DNA from: Kiritimatiellota bacterium | GTDB lineage: Bacteria > Verrucomicrobiota > Kiritimatiellia > Kiritimatiellales > Tichowtungiaceae | Direction of reading: 5' to 3' | NCBI GenBank assembly: GCA_014381785.1 | Contig: JACNKZ010000055.1 | Location: 36,937-100,936, forward strand | Length of the DNA stretch: 64,000 bases | Shown here: positions 20,249-29,257 of the stretch, one piece after another | How the letters are laid out: each line of letters begins with the position of its first letter | Position numbering within the stretch: the stretch's first letter is position 1 | Position numbers and translations under genes: made by a program | The notes under the pieces: model-generated | What the model saw: only the letters and a program-made list of their open reading frames with translations | What the model was told of the DNA's origin: nothing | Database searches by the model: none

Positions 20249-22144
20249 TTAGGGCAGCTCGACCTGCAGGCGGTAAAAAACAGATTCTTCCGTGTTGGTG
20301 GCGGAAATCGAGGTATTGGAGCCTTCACCCATAATCGGGATCCCATTGGTGATCCACACCAAATTCGTCGCTGCCAAATCGTTGGTGGTATAGATCAAGC
20401 GGTATTGCCGATTCGTGCTGCCGAGAAACAACACGGTCTGATTAGTGGACAGAACAAAGCTTTCGATTTTCAGGAAGGAGTTCTCATTGGAAGGACTCGT
20501 GTCTGCAATCCATTCATCTGAATTAACAAACCCGTCCAGATCGGTATCTACAGTGCCATCCGAGTCGTCAATTGGATTGATTCCATTAACGACCTCCCAT
20601 TCATCAGGAATGTCGTCATGATCCGTATCAGCAGAATTCGGATTGGTAATAAATCCGTTCGAGTTGGTGATCCCCATTTCAACCCCGTCGGGAAGGCCGT
20701 CATCATCCGAGTCGGCATTGGTAATAATCGTGGCCTCACTGCCATAAGCCGTGTTGCTGGTTCCGAAAAACTCCCATCCGTCGAGCACGGCATCACCATC
20801 CATGTCCGGGTTGGTCAAATCGGTTCCAAGCAGGTACTCGTTGGAGTTGACCAGCGTGTCATTATCGAAATCCAATCCGCCATCAACCGCATTTGTCGGA
20901 TCCAGTCCGTTATCGAACTCCCAGCCATCCGGCATCCAGTCGTCGTCGGTATCTGTATCTTGCGGGTCTGTTCCAAGTACGTATTCATTGGTGTTAACCA
21001 GCCCGTCTGTATCCGTATCCGTGGCGCCGCCATCAACCGCGTTTGTCGGACACAAACCGTTGAACACCTCCCATCCATCATCCATCGTGTCGTTATCCGT
21101 ATCCGGGTTTTCGGGATTGCTTCCATTCAGATACTCATCCAGGTTTGAAAGATTGTCTTCATCCGGATCTGCGGAGGCAATCATATTGGTCGTGCTACCT
21201 GTATATTGCTGTTCCCACCAATCGGGCAACAAATCGACGTCCTGATCAAAATCGGTCACGTTATTTGTAATCCAGCTATAGCGGGATGAGATTCTAGAGG
21301 AATAAAATGAACTTTTCGTTATGCCGAGGGAATCTGTATCAACCCAACTTCCCCCGTTTTCAATATACAATGGCGAGTCCCCTGAGAAATCGAGAATGGT
21401 CGCATTAAAAGGCGCTGATCCATCCGAATTGAAGCTGTAAGATGTAGCAGGCCCGACCAACCAGTTGATTCCCGCCAGCTTCCAAACGCCGTTGTCCTGA
21501 ATAAAAACCCCGCCGCCGGAATCTTTATCGGCAAGCATACATTCTTCATCCCCCGCACCGGCATCCCAGTCCACTTTCAGCACAGGAAAACCATTAACCG
21601 TTGTAACCGTACTGACTTCATTGGTTCCCCACCGCTGGGTATAATTATAAGCGCCCCATTGCCACCCGTTTGTCATTGCGGCTGTTACCCATTGTCCTCG
21701 ATCACGTACCTGTATTGTGTTGGTCACAACCACTCCGCGATCCAGACCTCGACCGAAGACAACCAGTCCTTTCCCTGCCTCATCCGTACTGGAATACAAA
21801 GGCGCATAACTTGGAAAACGCTCGGAAACCTCCCACAGCCTCAAATCGCTGCCCGCATCGTCCACGCTACCAATCGTCGTAAAAACCTCGCCGCCATAAT
21901 AAAACTTATCGCCAATGCTCCCTCCAAAATGGTGTGCCGTAAGAAAATGATGCGGGCCAACGGGCGTTCCCAAAAATTGGTTAAACCGTCCTTGAAATTG
22001 CCAGCCGCTGCCGTCAAGCGCTCCCGCTGGAGCGGTCGTATTGTGTGAAACATCGCCTGTTGAATAGAAAATAATCGCCGGAGACGGCAGGCAAAAACCG
22101 GCCAGAACGAGGAGCAGAATCCCTAACTTTAGAAAATTTCTCAT
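20249..22144 (-). CDS. Secreted trypsin-like protease with calcium-binding repeats (paralogue 1)
   Basis: 631 residues with a signal peptide (about 1-23). Residues about 60-290 look like a divergent trypsin fold: LTAHHFGG (His), DLRLWEV (possible Asp) and DKDSGGGVFI (Ser). From about residue 310, acidic thrombospondin-3-like repeats follow, each of the type DTDNDTMDDGWE with NPENPDTDND or similar, likely to bind calcium. The C-terminal about 70 residues (from NSFLKIESF) form a beta module shared with the neighbour and with other secreted proteins here. It is the tandem paralogue of the gene at 22254-23366. Confidence 0.75.
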   Translation of the reverse strand: MRNFLKLGILLLVLAGFCLPSPAIIFYSTGDVSHNTTAPAGALDGSGWQFQGRFNQFLGTPVGPHHFLTAHHFGGSIGDKFYYGGEVFTTIGSVDDAGSDLRLWEVSERFPSYAPLYSSTDEAGKGLVVFGRGLDRGVVVTNTIQVRDRGQWVTAAMTNGWQWGAYNYTQRWGTNEVSTVTTVNGFPVLKVDWDAGAGDEECMLADKDSGGGVFIQDNGVWKLAGINWLVGPATSYSFNSDGSAPFNATILDFSGDSPLYIENGGSWVDTDSLGITKSSFYSSRISSRYSWITNNVTDFDQDVDLLPDWWEQQYTGSTTNMIASADPDEDNLSNLDEYLNGSNPENPDTDNDTMDDGWEVFNGLCPTNAVDGGATDTDTDGLVNTNEYVLGTDPQDTDTDDDWMPDGWEFDNGLDPTNAVDGGLDFDNDTLVNSNEYLLGTDLTNPDMDGDAVLDGWEFFGTSNTAYGSEATIITNADSDDDGLPDGVEMGITNSNGFITNPNSADTDHDDIPDEWEVVNGINPIDDSDGTVDTDLDGFVNSDEWIADTSPSNENSFLKIESFVLSTNQTVLFLGSTNRQYRLIYTTNDLAATNLVWITNGIPIMGEGSNTSISATNTEESVFYRLQVELP

Positions 22145-22177
22145 ACTCGGGCATTATGACCTGCCAAGTCGCGTTTC

Positions 22178-22225
22178 TCAAGCAAACTTCCGCTCGACAA
22201 AGGCGGACGGATGCATATAAAACGG
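22178..22225 (-). pseudogene. Remnant of the tsaB 3' end
   Basis: On the minus strand these 16 codons read PFYMHPSAFVERKFA-stop. The true tsaB ends PLYMHPPVFVEPKFA-stop. DNA similarity continues about 20 bases past the stop (GGCAGGTCA(T/C)AATGC) and somewhat upstream. It lies between the two protease paralogues, where a tandem duplication that began inside tsaB would leave it. Confidence 0.85.
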
Positions 22226-22253
22226 ACAAAAGGCCCGCAAGGGTTCAACTTTT

Positions 22254-23366
22254 TTAAGGCAGAGTCACCTGCATACGATAAAAGACGGTGTTTTCCGTGT
22301 TAGTGACGATAATTTGAGTGTTGGTGCCCGCACCCCAAATCGGCGTGCCATTGGTGATCCATTCCAGACCGGGATCGGCCAGGTCATTGGTCGTGTAAAG
22401 AAGCTGGTACTGCCGGATCGTGCTGCCGTAAAACGTAAAGGTCTGATCCGCCAATGTAAGCTGAGATTCCACCTGCCAAAATGAGTTACTGTCCGTCGGG
22501 TCGGTGTCTGCAATGTATTCTTCAACATCAGAAATTCCATCGGCATCCATATCGGTTACAGAACGCTGATTGATGATTTGATCCCGGTAAACAGAAAGAT
22601 CGGCCATATACGTCAGATTCCCAAACGCAGCAATCTGGTTTGATGGCTGACCGGAATATTCTCCGATATAGAGGATTGTTCCCGCCAATTCCCACGTGTC
22701 CCCTGACTTGATAAATACTCCACCGCCCGAGTCCGCGGGAGTGGCCTGTCCTTCGTTGGGGTTATCATCAAAATCTGTCGAAAAGCATGTCACCCCATTT
22801 GAACTGAGACCCGTACTCTCAATCTGGTTGCTGCCCCACCGCAATGACGTGTCATAAGGGGATGTTGAGTCATAGGTATAGCCGTTATAAAACCCGAAGA
22901 AAATAGCATCTTCCCAGTACTCATCCCAACCCTTCAGACCGGATGTTCTCTCGCGCCCATTACCGATCATAATGACGTTATTGCCGGAAGCGGGTGAGCT
23001 GGAACGAATCGGCAGAATGTTTGTGGGCATATCCCCGGCTACCTTAAACATAGCGAGGTCGATACCGCCCCCGACATTATTCGTCAACTGAACCCACGTC
23101 CCTGATATATGAGTGTAGTTAGTGCCGTCCAGGTTAACCGTAGACGGGGCACCATTATGGTTAGCGGTCAAAAACCACGAATTCCCGAGATAGACCGAAC
23201 TGAGGTCATCCTGAGAAACACCGATCCGATTGAACCCGGGATCATCCGCGGGAGCGTTCGTGTTTGCTGCCCCGTTCAGGCCGACAATAACCACCGCCAA
23301 GGCTGGCTGACAGCAGACCCATATGACCCACATCACAACACAATATTTAAAATATCCTGTTTTCAT
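22254..23366 (-). CDS. Secreted trypsin-like protease (paralogue 2)
   Basis: 370 residues with a signal peptide (about 1-25). The protease-like region shows LTANHNG (His), GGGIDLAMFKV (likely Asp) and ATPADSGGGVFI (Ser), in the same order as paralogue 1. It has only one acidic repeat (DMDADGISDVEEYIADTDPT) against several in paralogue 1, and the same C-terminal beta module (FYGSTIRQYQLLYTTNDL). The two genes therefore differ mainly by expansion of the calcium-repeat linker. Both are on the minus strand and may be co-transcribed. Substrate unknown. Confidence 0.75.
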   Translation of the reverse strand: MKTGYFKYCVVMWVIWVCCQPALAVVIVGLNGAANTNAPADDPGFNRIGVSQDDLSSVYLGNSWFLTANHNGAPSTVNLDGTNYTHISGTWVQLTNNVGGGIDLAMFKVAGDMPTNILPIRSSSPASGNNVIMIGNGRERTSGLKGWDEYWEDAIFFGFYNGYTYDSTSPYDTSLRWGSNQIESTGLSSNGVTCFSTDFDDNPNEGQATPADSGGGVFIKSGDTWELAGTILYIGEYSGQPSNQIAAFGNLTYMADLSVYRDQIINQRSVTDMDADGISDVEEYIADTDPTDSNSFWQVESQLTLADQTFTFYGSTIRQYQLLYTTNDLADPGLEWITNGTPIWGAGTNTQIIVTNTENTVFYRMQVTLP

Positions 23367-23411
23367 CTTTATTTCGCCCTTTCGTTAGAACTAACAAAAC
23401 TCGCATATATT

Positions 23412-23606
23412 TTAGCAGGATTTATTCCGGAAATCCGAAAAAATGGGTTGAACACATGGATGTTTAGCGCCTCCCGTGGCAACCAACAGCAGCATAATAA
23501 AGTAGACCTCGTAATCATCGCGGTATTCACCCAGCAGTCCGATCAGAAATATGAGTCCGGCCAGAACAAGACACACAGATTGAATACGTTGTTTCACCAG
23601 AAGCAT
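23412..23606 (-). CDS. Possible small membrane protein
   Basis: Encodes 64 residues with two hydrophobic stretches (about 6-24 and 34-46). AGG lies six bases before the ATG. An in-frame TTG at 23633 overlaps the tsaB stop as TTGA and could start a 73-residue form. The matching position after the tsaB remnant at 22178 has no equivalent frame, so conservation is not supported. It may be chance. Confidence 0.35.
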   Translation of the reverse strand: MLLVKQRIQSVCLVLAGLIFLIGLLGEYRDDYEVYFIMLLLVATGGAKHPCVQPIFSDFRNKSC

Positions 23607-23629
23607 TGTGACCTGCCGATGGATACTTC

Positions 23630-24268
23630 TCAAGCAAACTTCGGCTCGACGAAAACGGGCGGATGCATGTAGAGCGGGTCGAGAGGCTCGGGTTGTGTCT
23701 GAAGCAACGCCAGCTCAGCGACATCTTTAGCGTGCGGAAAGCGCGCACTTCCAATGGTTGGGAAAATCTCTGTTAACCGCTCGGCCTCCGGGCTGACCAC
23801 AACGGTTCCTTCCGGCACGGAGATCTCGTCATACGCGACGAGTTTCCAATCATTGGAAAGTTTAATGCTTCCGTTTTCCAATGCTTGGAAAAATCCGATC
23901 CAGACCTGTCCGCGGCGGGCATCACCGACGACGGCAATTTCTTTGGCACCCTCGCGGCTAACGGCAAAAGCGAGCGCCGCGCCGCTGCTGACAGCACGCA
24001 CGTCGTCTTTGCCCGGCAAGGCGAGTGCTTGGGCGACCGCAAAACTCATGCGCATGCCGGAAAACGACCCCGGCCCCCGCCCGACCGCAAACAGGGATAT
24101 ATCGCTATACGATATATGCGCCTCTTCCATCAGATTTTCCAATGTTTGGAAAATGGTGTTGTGGCGCACGCGTTCGGCGATCCAGCTTTTCTCCGCCAGC
24201 AGCTCGCCGTCTTTAAGCAGCGCCAGCGAGCCCTTCCGTGATGAACATTCAATGCCTAAGGTGATCAT
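23630..24268 (-). CDS. tsaB: tRNA threonylcarbamoyladenosine synthesis protein TsaB
   Basis: 212 residues, the usual TsaB length. It starts MITLGIECSS and has the conserved GRGPGSFSGMRMSFA loop. TsaB forms a complex with TsaD and TsaE that makes the universal t6A37 base of ANN-decoding tRNAs. Its ATG overlaps the tsaE stop by four bases. It carries four perfect palindromes (24137 FQTLE, 23876 FQALE, 23844 SNDWK, 23749 FPTIG) in three frames, plus another inverted repeat at 24097. It keeps the normal length, so here the palindromes replaced native sequence and did not lengthen it. Confidence 0.94.
   Translation of the reverse strand: MITLGIECSSRKGSLALLKDGELLAEKSWIAERVRHNTIFQTLENLMEEAHISYSDISLFAVGRGPGSFSGMRMSFAVAQALALPGKDDVRAVSSGAALAFAVSREGAKEIAVVGDARRGQVWIGFFQALENGSIKLSNDWKLVAYDEISVPEGTVVVSPEAERLTEIFPTIGSARFPHAKDVAELALLQTQPEPLDPLYMHPPVFVEPKFA
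24097..24117. repeat. Second palindrome family: ATATATCG-N5-CGATATAT, copy 1
   Basis: A perfect 8-bp inverted repeat with a 5-base loop inside tsaB. A second copy with the same arms and loop length lies at 39065-39085 between genes. Confidence 0.7.
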
Positions 24269-24690
24269 AGCGGGCTCTCCACAATGGCGATGGTGCGCAC
24301 CTGCTCATCCTCGCCGCGCTCGAGGCGGATGTGGATGGCGCCGGGCGGAATTAGCTCGGCGGCGCGTTCGGCCCATTCAATAACGGTGATGCCGTCGGTT
24401 TCCAGATATTCATCAAGTCCAAGATCGTAGGCTTCTTCGGGGCCGCCTAGCCGATACAGGTCAATGTGATGAAACGGGACAGCTCCTTGATATTCACTGA
24501 TGAGAGTGTAGGTCGGGCTGCAGACCGGCTCATTAACGCCTGCGGCCTGTGCGAGCCCCTGAGTGAAACAGGTTTTTCCCGCACCCAGGTTGCCATGCAA
24601 GGCGATCACCGCCGGAAGTTCCAGGGTTTGGAAAAATTCGGCCGCAATTTTCCAGGTATTGGAAGGGCTGTTAGAAATCCAGATGCTCAT
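24265..24690 (-). CDS. tsaE: tRNA threonylcarbamoyladenosine synthesis ATPase TsaE
   Basis: 141-residue P-loop ATPase. The Walker A motif is GNLGAGKT and the family motif SPTYTLISEYQG follows. It drives cycles of the TsaBD complex in t6A synthesis. It is immediately upstream of tsaB with an ATGA overlap. Two palindrome variants (24619, 24650; 31 bp apart) encode FQTLE and SNTWK near the N-terminus. Confidence 0.95.
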   Translation of the reverse strand: MSIWISNSPSNTWKIAAEFFQTLELPAVIALHGNLGAGKTCFTQGLAQAAGVNEPVCSPTYTLISEYQGAVPFHHIDLYRLGGPEEAYDLGLDEYLETDGITVIEWAERAAELIPPGAIHIRLERGEDEQVRTIAIVESPL

Positions 24691-24776
24691 CGTTAAAACC
24701 GTTCAAGTAGTTCAAATCGTTTCCGCCTTCGGCGGATCTGCCGGAGGCAGAAAAGTCGTTAAATTAGCGAGAGGTT

Positions 24777-26426
24777 TTATTCAGCTCGCGCAGTAAATGC
24801 AACGGCAAAAGTTCTCGGTGCGCTACGGACTTCCATGCCGTCTTCATAAACGGCGACCGCCTGAATGCGGTGCGGCCCTTCGCCGATCGTGCGTTCATCA
24901 AACACCAGCTCGGCCCCGGCAGCGGCGCGGACCAGTTCGCGGCCGTTCCAAATCAGGTACACTTCTTTCGGAGATTCCTCCCCGTTGACTTCGGCGATAA
25001 TGATGATTTCTTGCGGGTCGCGATCCGCCATGCCGGTGATTTCCAGCGAGCGCCCTTTCTTATTGACGAATATCGGAACATCAACAAATCCGCCCGGAGC
25101 CACCGGCAGTGCGGCCTGCACGATCAAGCGGACTTCGTGGTAGCCATCGTCCAATTCATCAAAGGGAAGTTCGATCAATGCGTTTCTCTCGCGGGTTTTT
25201 ATTGTCTTTCCGTCAAGCAATGCGCTGTAGACGGGGGCCACGGGAATCGGCAGTTCGGCATCAATAACAAAAGCGGCGTCGAGATCGCTGGTGATTTGCT
25301 TGCTCAATCCGACAGGTTTAATCTGCACCGGCAGCGCGGCAATCTGAGAGAGCGGATCGCCGAGCAGCAAAACCTGCACAGGGCTGGCGATGGCCTGGTA
25401 GAAGCTTTCCATAGCCGTGCAGCCCGCCGCATAGTGGGCATAGAAACGGGCATGCGGGAACTTTACCCAATTGTTGTAGGGTTCGACGACCATCCCGGCG
25501 GTGACGGTCGCGCCCGCATCAAGCCAGCGAGTGCATTTGCCCTGAGGCTTCTGGAATTCAGCCGACCAGCTCGTGAGGTGCTCCGCCATCGCTCCCGGCA
25601 GGAAGGAACCGTAATCGGCAGGCTTCACATTTGCCGACCCCGTCATCACGCCGATCAGCCCGGTTTGCCGTGGCGCCGTATTGGTGGTGATGACCGCACT
25701 GCCGCCACGCGCTTTCAGCTCGGCCTGTACATCGGCAAACTGCCACTCGCGAGGTGCGGAGCGGGCGGCGTCATCGGTTTTCACAAACAGCACACGCGGT
25801 CCTCTTGGATTCCGCCGGGCGCGAACGCCGTCCTGAATGCAACGCAGGACGGTTTCCATACTGTTTCCTTTTTCCCCGACGTAGCCCAGCATCATAGAGG
25901 GAAGCGGCATCTTCTCTTTTAACCCCCTCTTCCAGACATCAAAGTCCCGAGGCGGAAGCTTCTGCCCGCCCTCACTCGTCGGCCCGGCAAACAGCGGGGA
26001 AATGATTTTCCCCTGCTCCATCTGCTCTAAATCGGGCACTTCGCCGCGCAAAAAAGTCAGCCCCAGAATGGACATTTGCTGCCGATCATACGCTGCGGTG
26101 ACAATCCGGATCGGGAAATCAACGGAATAAACCCACGCGGTGATCTGACCGTCCACGCCGCGCTCCTTGAGCGTTTTCAGAGCTGGTTCATAAATGAGCG
26201 ATTTAAACTCTTCCGGCGTGCACTCAAACTGGCCGGAAAACATGGATTCCGGCAGGTTGAGATATATCCGGTTGCAGTCCGGCACCCCATGAAAGCCTGC
26301 GAATACATTAGCCGCTTTTTTGGAGTCCTGTGAACAGTCGTTCACCAGCACCGCTACCTGATGCGGCATCTGAGCCATCGCGGTGCAGGCCAAAAACAGC
26401 ACCAAAACTATCTGTTTGATTGTCAT
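24777..26426 (-). CDS. TIGR03790-like secreted protein of unknown function
   Basis: 549 residues with a signal peptide (about 1-19, MTIKQIVLVLFL then CTAMAQ). The body resembles the uncharacterised TIGR03790 family: VLVNDCSQDSKKAANVF near the start, a GYVGEKG region, FYAHYAAGCTAMESFYQAI, and VLLLGDPLSQ (about 380). The last 150 residues look like Ig-type beta domains. The ATG at 26426 is preferred because it begins the signal peptide; an in-frame ATG at 26462 would add a poor extension. The family assignment is from memory. Confidence 0.65.
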   Translation of the reverse strand: MTIKQIVLVLFLACTAMAQMPHQVAVLVNDCSQDSKKAANVFAGFHGVPDCNRIYLNLPESMFSGQFECTPEEFKSLIYEPALKTLKERGVDGQITAWVYSVDFPIRIVTAAYDRQQMSILGLTFLRGEVPDLEQMEQGKIISPLFAGPTSEGGQKLPPRDFDVWKRGLKEKMPLPSMMLGYVGEKGNSMETVLRCIQDGVRARRNPRGPRVLFVKTDDAARSAPREWQFADVQAELKARGGSAVITTNTAPRQTGLIGVMTGSANVKPADYGSFLPGAMAEHLTSWSAEFQKPQGKCTRWLDAGATVTAGMVVEPYNNWVKFPHARFYAHYAAGCTAMESFYQAIASPVQVLLLGDPLSQIAALPVQIKPVGLSKQITSDLDAAFVIDAELPIPVAPVYSALLDGKTIKTRERNALIELPFDELDDGYHEVRLIVQAALPVAPGGFVDVPIFVNKKGRSLEITGMADRDPQEIIIIAEVNGEESPKEVYLIWNGRELVRAAAGAELVFDERTIGEGPHRIQAVAVYEDGMEVRSAPRTFAVAFTARAE

Positions 26427-26480
26427 AACGGCGAGCCTACCCCCTTGACGAATAGCAAACAAGGACAGATAATCGGGCTT

Positions 26481-27116
26481 GTGAAATCACGGTCTGCCAT
26501 CTTCATTCTGCTTGCTCTTGCTCTTTACGCCACGGCGGCTCAAGAGGAATTCTCGCGCTATCAGGTCATCATCGACAAGCGCCCCTTCGGCGAGGAGCCG
26601 CCGCAAGCCGCGGGGGCGATTCAAGTCTCTCTCAACCAGTCTTTCGCGAAAAACCTGCGGCTTTCAATGCTGTTTGAAGGTCCGGGAGGCGATGTGCGCG
26701 CGGGTATTATTGATAGCTCCCTAAACAAAAGCTACATCCTGAGGATCGGAGAAATCGAAAACAGCATTGAGCTGGTCGAGGCGGACATCAATGCCTCAGA
26801 GGCGCTTCTGCGCAAGGGGAATGAAGTGGCGCTGTTTAAACTGGAGGCTGGCAAGCCCGAGGTGCTTACAAGACAACAACAAGCCTCGCGCACATCCTCT
26901 TATGCCGATCGGCGCCAAGCCCTGCTGCAAAAGGTGGCGCAGCAGAAAGAGGCGGAAAAGCCAAAAGAACCGCGGCTGACCGGCGAAGCGCTCCGCAAGC
27001 ATCTGGAAGAGGTTCAGATGAACGCAATCCGCGAAGGCCTTCCGCCTTTACCGATGGCGCTGACGCCGGAAATGGATGCCCAACTCGTCTCCGAAGGCGT
27101 GCTGGATCCCCAATAA
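26481..27116 (+). CDS. Exported protein of unknown function
   Basis: About 211 residues, probably starting at GTG 26481. Residues about 5-20 are a hydrophobic export signal, followed by FSRYQVIIDKRPFGEEPP, a short beta-rich domain (about 40-130) and a charged, helical C-terminus rich in Glu, Lys and Pro. The first motif faintly resembles periplasmic parts of type II secretion or pilus proteins, but this is weak. No other recognised motif. Divergent from the TIGR03790-like gene, with about 54 bases between. Confidence 0.5.
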   Translation: MKSRSAIFILLALALYATAAQEEFSRYQVIIDKRPFGEEPPQAAGAIQVSLNQSFAKNLRLSMLFEGPGGDVRAGIIDSSLNKSYILRIGEIENSIELVEADINASEALLRKGNEVALFKLEAGKPEVLTRQQQASRTSSYADRRQALLQKVAQQKEAEKPKEPRLTGEALRKHLEEVQMNAIREGLPPLPMALTPEMDAQLVSEGVLDPQ

Positions 27117-27161
27117 TATTCAATACACAACGTTCAATGGACATTGAGGATTGAATATGGG

Positions 27162-28169
27162 TCATTGTAAATTTTCCACCATTCGAAGAATGGTGTTTCC
27201 GATGGTCTGCATGCTCTCCGCAGACAGTTTGTCCATCGTATCTTCGGGCGTATGCCAGTAGTCGTTAAGACCCGGCGCGGAACCATAATCGAAATCAATC
27301 ACATCAATGGCCGGCAACCCGGCGAGCAGGAACGGAACGTGATCATCCAGAATGGATCCTTTGCCGAGACTGAACGCCGGGCGTACCCCCAGCTGATGCG
27401 CGGCAAAAAACAGATCTTTCATCAATTCCCGTGTGCTGTTGCGCGGCACTGTAACGTTTAAATTTCTGTCTCCGATCATATCGAGAATGATCACAGCCTC
27501 GACATGCGCTGCGCCGCCCGCCTCAACGATCTGCTGCGCCAAGCGACGGCTTCCGTGCAACCCGTCGGTCGGGCCGTATTCTATGCGGCACTCCTCCCCA
27601 TCAAAAAAGGCGACCAGAAATTCTGTCTCCATCGGCCCTTTTTCAGCAAGCACCCGGGCCAGCTCCATCAGAACGCCCGAACTGGATCCGGAATCGTTTG
27701 CCCCCTGAAACTCCGGAGAAATTCCCGCTTTGGTATCGAAGTGCGACCCGATCACAATCAGCCGCTTGGTTTTACCGGGCAGACGTCCCAGCACATTGTT
27801 GAAAAACATCTTTCCGGACGGAGTCTCCTCCGAAAACGTGTCGATGGTGGTTTTGCAACCCACCGCAGAGAGCTTTGCCTGGAGATGAACCGCTGCACGG
27901 CGAGCTCCGCCGGTGCCTGCGTCGCGCGGACGAATCGCCGCCAGCGCCTCTGTTTCCGCAAACGCTTTCGCGCCATCAAAGACGGGGGACTCTGCCTTAC
28001 CGCATCCACACAGCAACAATATTCCAAGGATTGGTAAAATCTGTGCGCCCCTATGCAATAGGGTTCCAAGGCTTGGAAAAATCTGTAGGCCCCTATGCAA
28101 TAGAGTTCCAAGGCTTGGAAAAACCCGCGCGTCTCTATGTAATGGAGTTCCAGACATCGGAAAGTCCAT
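27162..28169 (-). CDS. M28-family / glutaminyl-cyclase-like zinc lipoprotein with repeat-extended N-terminus
   Basis: 335 residues if read from ATG 28169. The zinc ligands are clear: GSHFDTK (His), GANDSGS (Asp), FFDGEEC (Glu), ILDMIGD (Asp) and DDHVPF (His). LHGSRRLAQ and DDHVPFLLAGLP make it closer to glutaminyl-peptide cyclotransferases than to plain aminopeptidases. ILGILLLCGC is a lipobox, so the mature protein is probably a lipoprotein. Before it stand three 14-residue repeats (FPSLGTLLHRG...) encoded by a 42-bp tandem repeat. A TTG near 28058 could be the true start, giving an ordinary short signal peptide. The ATG overlaps the recA stop by one base. Confidence 0.8.
   Translation of the reverse strand: MDFPMSGTPLHRDARVFPSLGTLLHRGLQIFPSLGTLLHRGAQILPILGILLLCGCGKAESPVFDGAKAFAETEALAAIRPRDAGTGGARRAAVHLQAKLSAVGCKTTIDTFSEETPSGKMFFNNVLGRLPGKTKRLIVIGSHFDTKAGISPEFQGANDSGSSSGVLMELARVLAEKGPMETEFLVAFFDGEECRIEYGPTDGLHGSRRLAQQIVEAGGAAHVEAVIILDMIGDRNLNVTVPRNSTRELMKDLFFAAHQLGVRPAFSLGKGSILDDHVPFLLAGLPAIDVIDFDYGSAPGLNDYWHTPEDTMDKLSAESMQTIGNTILRMVENLQ
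28022..28162. repeat. Tandem repeat, 42-bp unit, palindrome-bearing, 3.4 copies
   Basis: Units start at 28022, 28064, 28106 and 28148, exactly 42 bp apart. Each begins with the TTCCAAGGCTTGGAA palindrome (the outer two degenerate) followed by a linker with CCCCTATGCAATAG. The period is in frame (14 codons) for the M28 gene and equals four helical turns. Confidence 0.95.
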
Positions 28170-29185
28170 CAGGCTTTTTTGGCGTGAGCGGCTTCAGTGA
28201 TTTTCACCACGAGACTGTCCGCCAGCTTGGGATCTTCAAGGAGTGCCTTGCGGGCGCCTTCGCGGCCCTGCCCGAGCTGCTGCCCGTCGCAGGAAAGCCA
28301 TGAGCCTTTCTTTTCGATCAGGCCGTACTCAACGCCCGCATCCACAATGGAGCCGGTCCATGAAATGCCTTCGGCGTAGAGAATATCGAATTCCGCCAGG
28401 GTGAACGGCGGCGCCACTTTGTTTTTGACCACTTTGACTTTAGTGCGGTTCCCGAACACCGAACCGTCTGTGTTCTTGAGCTGACCGATCCGGCGGATGT
28501 CGAGGCGGACAGAAGAGTAGAATTTGAGCGCGCGTCCGCCGGGAGTGGTTTCGGGGCTGCCGAACATCACGCCGACTTTTTCGCGGATCTGATTCGTGAA
28601 GATCACACAGCAGTTCGTGCGATTAATCGCAGAGGTGAGCTTACGAAGCGCCTGACTCATCAGACGGGCCTGCAAGCCGACGTGCGACTGCCCCATGACA
28701 CCGTCGAGCTCGGCCTGCGGCGCGAGCGCGGCAACCGAGTCGATCACCACCACATCAATGGCCCCGCTTTTGACCAGCGTTTCACAGATGTTGAGGGCCT
28801 CTTCGCCGGAATCGGGCTGGGAAACGAGCAGATTGTCGATGTCGACGCCGATCTTTTTCGCGTAAGCCGGATCGAGCGCATGCTCGGTGTCAATAAAAGC
28901 CGCCGTGCCGCCTGCTTTTTGGACGTTCGCCATGATATGGGAAACCAGTGTGGTTTTTCCGGAGGATTCCGGTCCGTAAATTTCAATCACGCGGCCCTTC
29001 GGCACGCCGCCGATTCCCAAAGCGAGGTCGAGCGTCAGCGCGCCGGTGGGAATATGGGCGATGGTCTTGGGGATTTCCTGATCGCCCAGCCGGACAATCG
29101 CCCCGTCGCCATACTGTTTTTTAATCTGTTCGAGAACCGTCTCTAAACTGACGGTGCCTATCTTGGTTTCTTTTTTAGCAGCCAT
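28169..29185 (-). CDS. recA: Recombinase RecA
   Basis: 338 residues from ATG 29185 (MAAKKETK). Walker A is [22 protein letters not shown] is the Walker B region, and the L2 loop region has [23 protein letters not shown]-type sequence. RecA filaments drive strand exchange and SOS induction. An in-frame ATG at 29221 would add a tail not seen in the family. No clear LexA box was identified in the 70 bases upstream. The downstream M28 gene overlaps the stop by one base. Confidence 0.97.
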   Translation of the reverse strand: MAAKKETKIGTVSLETVLEQIKKQYGDGAIVRLGDQEIPKTIAHIPTGALTLDLALGIGGVPKGRVIEIYGPESSGKTTLVSHIMANVQKAGGTAAFIDTEHALDPAYAKKIGVDIDNLLVSQPDSGEEALNICETLVKSGAIDVVVIDSVAALAPQAELDGVMGQSHVGLQARLMSQALRKLTSAINRTNCCVIFTNQIREKVGVMFGSPETTPGGRALKFYSSVRLDIRRIGQLKNTDGSVFGNRTKVKVVKNKVAPPFTLAEFDILYAEGISWTGSIVDAGVEYGLIEKKGSWLSCDGQQLGQGREGARKALLEDPKLADSLVVKITEAAHAKKA

Positions 29186-29257
29186 AATCGAAGAGCCTAC
29201 ACGCCGGAAATAATTGTGCAAGTTCGGAAGCTCTCCGAGACTGATTTTGCCGCAAGA

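Noticed and set aside
28022-28162. The 42-bp repeat as a CRISPR array
   Set aside because: Units are nearly identical throughout, with no variable spacers, are in frame with a gene, and no cas genes are near.
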